Assembly (NCBI GenBank): GCA_023150195.1
Contig: JAKLLI010000082.1
Coordinates: 1-7,617, forward strand
Reading direction: 5' to 3'
Length of the DNA stretch: 7,617 bases
DNA from: Azonexus sp.
GTDB lineage: Bacteria > Pseudomonadota > Gammaproteobacteria > Burkholderiales > Rhodocyclaceae
A model generated the notes under the pieces. The model made no database searches and was not told the DNA's origin. It was given only the letters and a program-made list of their open reading frames with translations. Shown piece by piece: positions 5,457 through 7,617 of this stretch (positions are counted from its first letter, which is position 1; each line of letters starts with the position of its first letter). A program made the translations under genes and the position numbers.

Positions 5457-6472
5457 ATCGCGACTATCCCTTCCCGGTCAAAGACAGCGAAGTCGAAGTG
5501 CAAGTCGATGAAGCGACGGTCGTGGAATGGATCGACAACGAGCGGGTCATTTTCTCGGCCCTGAAACCGGGTGAGCCCCGATTGCAAGGCAAGGCTTACC
5601 AGGCAGACCGACAGGACCACTTTGCGCCGGGGCGTGTCGTGGTCTGGAATACCCGTACCGATGACATCAAGGATTTGGGCGAAGGAAAATTGCACTGCGC
5701 GTATCGGGGATATGTGTCGTATTACTGGAAAACGCCGAATCCGGCGACCGGGCAACCAGAGCCTTGGTTCAAGAAGGGCATGTATGGGCAAGAGATTGTG
5801 ATGCCGAGATATCGCGAAGGAAATCCTCCCAAACATCAAGACAAATTTACCTGTGTCATCTTTGACGGTCCCCGAACAGCCACCGCCCCGGAGTACTGGA
5901 CCTATCAGTTACGTGTCCAGGACGGGGTTTTGGCGCAGACATTGAAGGGGAAATCGAACCCGGAAAAAAATCCCGTGCTCTGGGTACGCCCCGACGGTAG
6001 CCGCCAGCCGCTTGCCATGGCCTGGCCGGAAATGCAGGGTGCTTGGTGGGAGGATTGGGCGGGGGTTTATATATTGCGGCAACTTGTCCATCAAAATGCA
6101 CAGGCGGTGCTCCCTGTTCTATTCCCCGATGGCACCGTTCAGCGCTTGCCTCTTTCTCCGGCTTTTTCGGCTGTCCTTTCCTCCAGGCTGGCTGCTTTAA
6201 CGCGGCGAGGCATCGTGCTAACAAACGATGCTATCTGGGAAGGAGCCCTCTTCCCCAATAAATTTACTAGCGGCATCTATTTGCTCCGGGACGGAAAAGT
6301 GGTTCGTCTCACCGACTGGATCGTCGGAAACGAACGTGCCAGTTTCGACAACACCCATCGCGGGCTGGCGGTATCACCGGACGGTTGCAAAATTGCCTTC
6401 AAACACGCCATCGGCGAGCCCCGGAAGGCTCACCACACGATCAAGATGATCGATCTCTGCCTGGAACCGTAA
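5366..6472 (+). CDS. Exported protein of unknown function, beta-propeller-like
   Basis: No named family is recognised. The 368-aa product has a classic Sec signal peptide: MKTR, a hydrophobic core at about residues 5-17, and a VAA cleavage motif (20-22), so the mature protein should be periplasmic or secreted. It lacks a lipobox and any further membrane helix. The mature part is beta-rich and rich in Trp and Tyr. Near the C-terminus, [13 protein letters not shown] (333-345) is like a TolB/WD40-type propeller strand. Similar blade-like stretches occur at 52-63, 90-104 and 302-320. Four cysteines (111, 163, 341, 365) could form disulfides. No usable ribosome binding site is visible at the ATG, which is nevertheless fixed by the signal peptide. 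The first 91 coding bases are duplicated upstream at 4224, and a hairpin follows the stop. A role such as binding protein or immunity factor is only speculation. Confidence 0.8.
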   Translation: MKTRLHLLFLFNLFLLIRPVAAFEFSGPFPDRDYPFPVKDSEVEVQVDEATVVEWIDNERVIFSALKPGEPRLQGKAYQADRQDHFAPGRVVVWNTRTDDIKDLGEGKLHCAYRGYVSYYWKTPNPATGQPEPWFKKGMYGQEIVMPRYREGNPPKHQDKFTCVIFDGPRTATAPEYWTYQLRVQDGVLAQTLKGKSNPEKNPVLWVRPDGSRQPLAMAWPEMQGAWWEDWAGVYILRQLVHQNAQAVLPVLFPDGTVQRLPLSPAFSAVLSSRLAALTRRGIVLTNDAIWEGALFPNKFTSGIYLLRDGKVVRLTDWIVGNERASFDNTHRGLAVSPDGCKIAFKHAIGEPRKAHHTIKMIDLCLEP

Positions 6473-6491
6473 GCGGTGGATTTTCCACCGC
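6473..6491 (+). terminator. Hairpin directly after the exported-protein gene
   Basis: GCGGTGGA and TCCACCGC form a perfect 8-bp stem with a TTT loop, starting on the base after the TAA stop. The sequence after it is CAAAAATCG rather than a T-run, so it is not a textbook intrinsic terminator, but its position argues for a 3'-end role. Confidence 0.5.
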
Positions 6492-6552
6492 CAAAAATCG
6501 TCCGTTATCCTTGTCGACCGTAACCTTCCCCAAAACATTTCAGGAGCCCCGC

Positions 6553-7074
6553 ATGCCGCTTTTCAAACTTGGCGATAAACAACCCCAAACCGGCAGCAAC
6601 ACCTGGGTGGCGCCGAATGCCACGGTGATTGGCGATGTCCGGCTGGGTGACAACGCGTCGATCTGGTGGAATGCGACGCTGCGTGGCGATAACGATCCCA
6701 TCCAGATCGGCGCCAATACCAATATTCAGGATGGTTCAGTGCTGCATACCGATGAAGGGGTGCCGATGCAGATCGGCGCGAACGTGACGGTGGGCCATCT
6801 GGTGATGCTGCATGGGTGCACGGTAGGCGATGGCAGCCTGATCGGCATTGGTTCGGTGATTCTGAATCGGGCGGTGATCGGCAAGCACTGCATCGTCGGG
6901 GCCAATACACTGATTCCCGAGGGCAAGGTGTTTCCGGATCGGGTGCTGATCGTGGGGTCACCGGGCAAGGTGGTGCGCGAACTCAGCGATGAGGAGGTGG
7001 CGCGGCTGGAAAAGTCGGCGGCGCATTACGTGAATAATGCGCAGCGTTACGCCACGTCACTGACACCGCTGTAA
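6553..7074 (+). CDS. Gamma-class carbonic anhydrase family protein (YrdA/CaiE/PaaY-like)
   Basis: The 173-aa product is a left-handed beta-helix hexapeptide-repeat protein. Repeats of the form [VI]-G-[DA]-x-[VAS] run from about residue 20 to 130, and a C-terminal helix (about 143-167) closes the fold. It should be a cytoplasmic trimer. The three zinc-ligand histidines of the gamma carbonic anhydrase family are present: His65 (SVLHTD), His82 (VGHLV) and His87 (LHGCT), with the family's 5-residue spacing between the last two. The family's Arg44/Asp46 (RGD) and Gln59/Asp60 residues are also there. The longer acidic loop of Methanosarcina Cam is missing, as in YrdA-type proteins, many of which show little or no measured CO2 hydration. 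The ATG at 6553 is preceded by AGGAG at 6542-6546. It converges on the LysR gene. Confidence 0.93.
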   Translation: MPLFKLGDKQPQTGSNTWVAPNATVIGDVRLGDNASIWWNATLRGDNDPIQIGANTNIQDGSVLHTDEGVPMQIGANVTVGHLVMLHGCTVGDGSLIGIGSVILNRAVIGKHCIVGANTLIPEGKVFPDRVLIVGSPGKVVRELSDEEVARLEKSAAHYVNNAQRYATSLTPL

Positions 7075-7076
7075 CG

Positions 7077-7090
7077 CTGCGTTAACGCAG
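7077..7090. terminator. Perfect 14-bp palindrome at the convergent gene ends
   Basis: CTGCGTTAACGCAG is fully self-complementary and could form a 5-bp stem with a TTAA loop. It includes the stop of the LysR gene (7082-7084) and begins three bases after the carbonic anhydrase stop. An alternative TAACG/CGTTA stem overlaps it (7072-7084). There is no T-run. It may be a bidirectional 3'-end signal. Confidence 0.35.
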
Positions 7091-7617
7091 GGCGGCGGCC
7101 AGGGTGGCCATGGCGGGCATGGGCGGCGTGTCGCGCAGGTGGATCATGCCGGTGGGCACCTGGCTGATCTCCGGCGACACGCTTTGCTGGACCAGATCGG
7201 CGGCATGCAGCGATTGTTCCACCACGCGCCTGGGCATCAGCGTCCAGCCCAGCCCGACCGAAATGCAGCCGAGAATACCTTCCAGCGTGCCGAATTCCAT
7301 CGCATCGGCCACGGCGTGGCCTTGCATGCGTTGCCATGACAGCGCACGCGCCCGGTAGGCACAGCCTTCGCGAAACAGGATCAAGGGCAGGTTGACCGGA
7401 TCAACCCCGGCCGCATGCACCAGCACCAGTTCTTCAACCACCAGTTGCTCAAAGATGAGTTCCGGGTGATTCACCGGACCGGCGATAAAGGCGCAGTCCA
7501 GCTTGTGGTGAATCACCTTGTCGGCCAGCGCGGCGCTGGTGTCGGTTGACACCCGCAACTCCATGCCCGGATGCTGATTGCGCACGGCTTTGAGGGCGCG
7601 CGGCAGATGCAGGGCGG
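7082..7617 (-). CDS. LysR-type transcriptional regulator, C-terminal part (N-terminus beyond window)
   Basis: The frame is open to the right edge, so only about 177 C-terminal residues are visible; a GTG at 7585 is internal, not the start. The visible part is the LysR substrate-binding domain. It begins with the typical lead-in LPRALKAVRNQHPGMEL, then LDCAFIAGPV (hinge strand) and ELVLVHAAG. LPLILFREGCAYRARALSWQR follows, where the phrase with a Cys-Tyr-Arg occurs in the YofA/GltR-like subgroup. MEFGTLEGILGCISVGLGWTLMP closes the domain. The helix-turn-helix lies outside the window, as do the promoter and any divergent target gene, so ligand and regulon are unknown. It converges with the carbonic anhydrase gene and so is unlikely to be its divergent regulator. 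Confidence 0.9.
   Translation of the reverse strand, partial: ALHLPRALKAVRNQHPGMELRVSTDTSAALADKVIHHKLDCAFIAGPVNHPELIFEQLVVEELVLVHAAGVDPVNLPLILFREGCAYRARALSWQRMQGHAVADAMEFGTLEGILGCISVGLGWTLMPRRVVEQSLHAADLVQQSVSPEISQVPTGMIHLRDTPPMPAMATLAAALR

Noticed and set aside
6385..6552. N-terminal extension of the carbonic anhydrase from an upstream start at 6385
   Set aside because: The extension overlaps the exported-protein gene and crosses its hairpin; AGGAG before the ATG at 6553 and the family N-terminus fix the shorter form.

Overview
The window looks like a chromosomal segment of a GC-rich Gram-negative proteobacterium, most likely a betaproteobacterium of the Rhodocyclales type. That placement is inferred from protein character and from a PilZ-like gene next to rlmJ; no rRNA or other marker is present to prove it. 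Both ends cut through genes: the 5' end of a PilZ-like gene lies beyond the left edge, and the N-terminal half of a LysR-type regulator lies beyond the right edge.

Left housekeeping block (1-3525). A PilZ-like protein gene (partial) is followed 19 bp later by rlmJ (23S rRNA m6A2030 methyltransferase). rlmJ converges on a small MazG-like/dCTPase-type nucleotide pyrophosphohydrolase, and a 7-bp hairpin covers both stop codons. The pyrophosphohydrolase diverges from a DAACS-family (GltP/DctA-like) proton- or sodium-coupled carboxylate/amino-acid symporter.

Accessory block (about 3526-5350). This part has lower GC and few recognisable genes. It holds two mutually antisense ORFs of unknown function (3642-3950 minus, 3661-4179 plus) and a truncated copy of the first 31 codons of a secreted-protein gene. 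A complete vapB-vapC type II toxin-antitoxin operon follows, with a good promoter and a palindromic candidate operator. Last comes what looks like the 3' tail of an unrelated minus-strand gene. A 106-bp direct repeat (104/106 identical) at 4209-4314 and 5351-5456 brackets the toxin-antitoxin module. The second repeat copy is the start of an intact 368-codon gene for an exported protein with beta-propeller-like features. The arrangement is best read as an insertion or duplication event at the 5' end of that gene, or as a decayed array of paralogues with vapBC placed between them.

Right block (5366-7617). The exported unknown protein ends in a strong hairpin. A gamma-class carbonic anhydrase family protein with its three zinc-ligand histidines follows. 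It converges on the LysR-type regulator across a perfect 14-bp palindrome at the stop codons. No rRNA, tRNA, CRISPR array, transposase or integrase was seen. Nothing here amounts to a clear new multi-gene system. The repeat-bracketed vapBC island and the unknown exported protein are the parts that most deserve attention.
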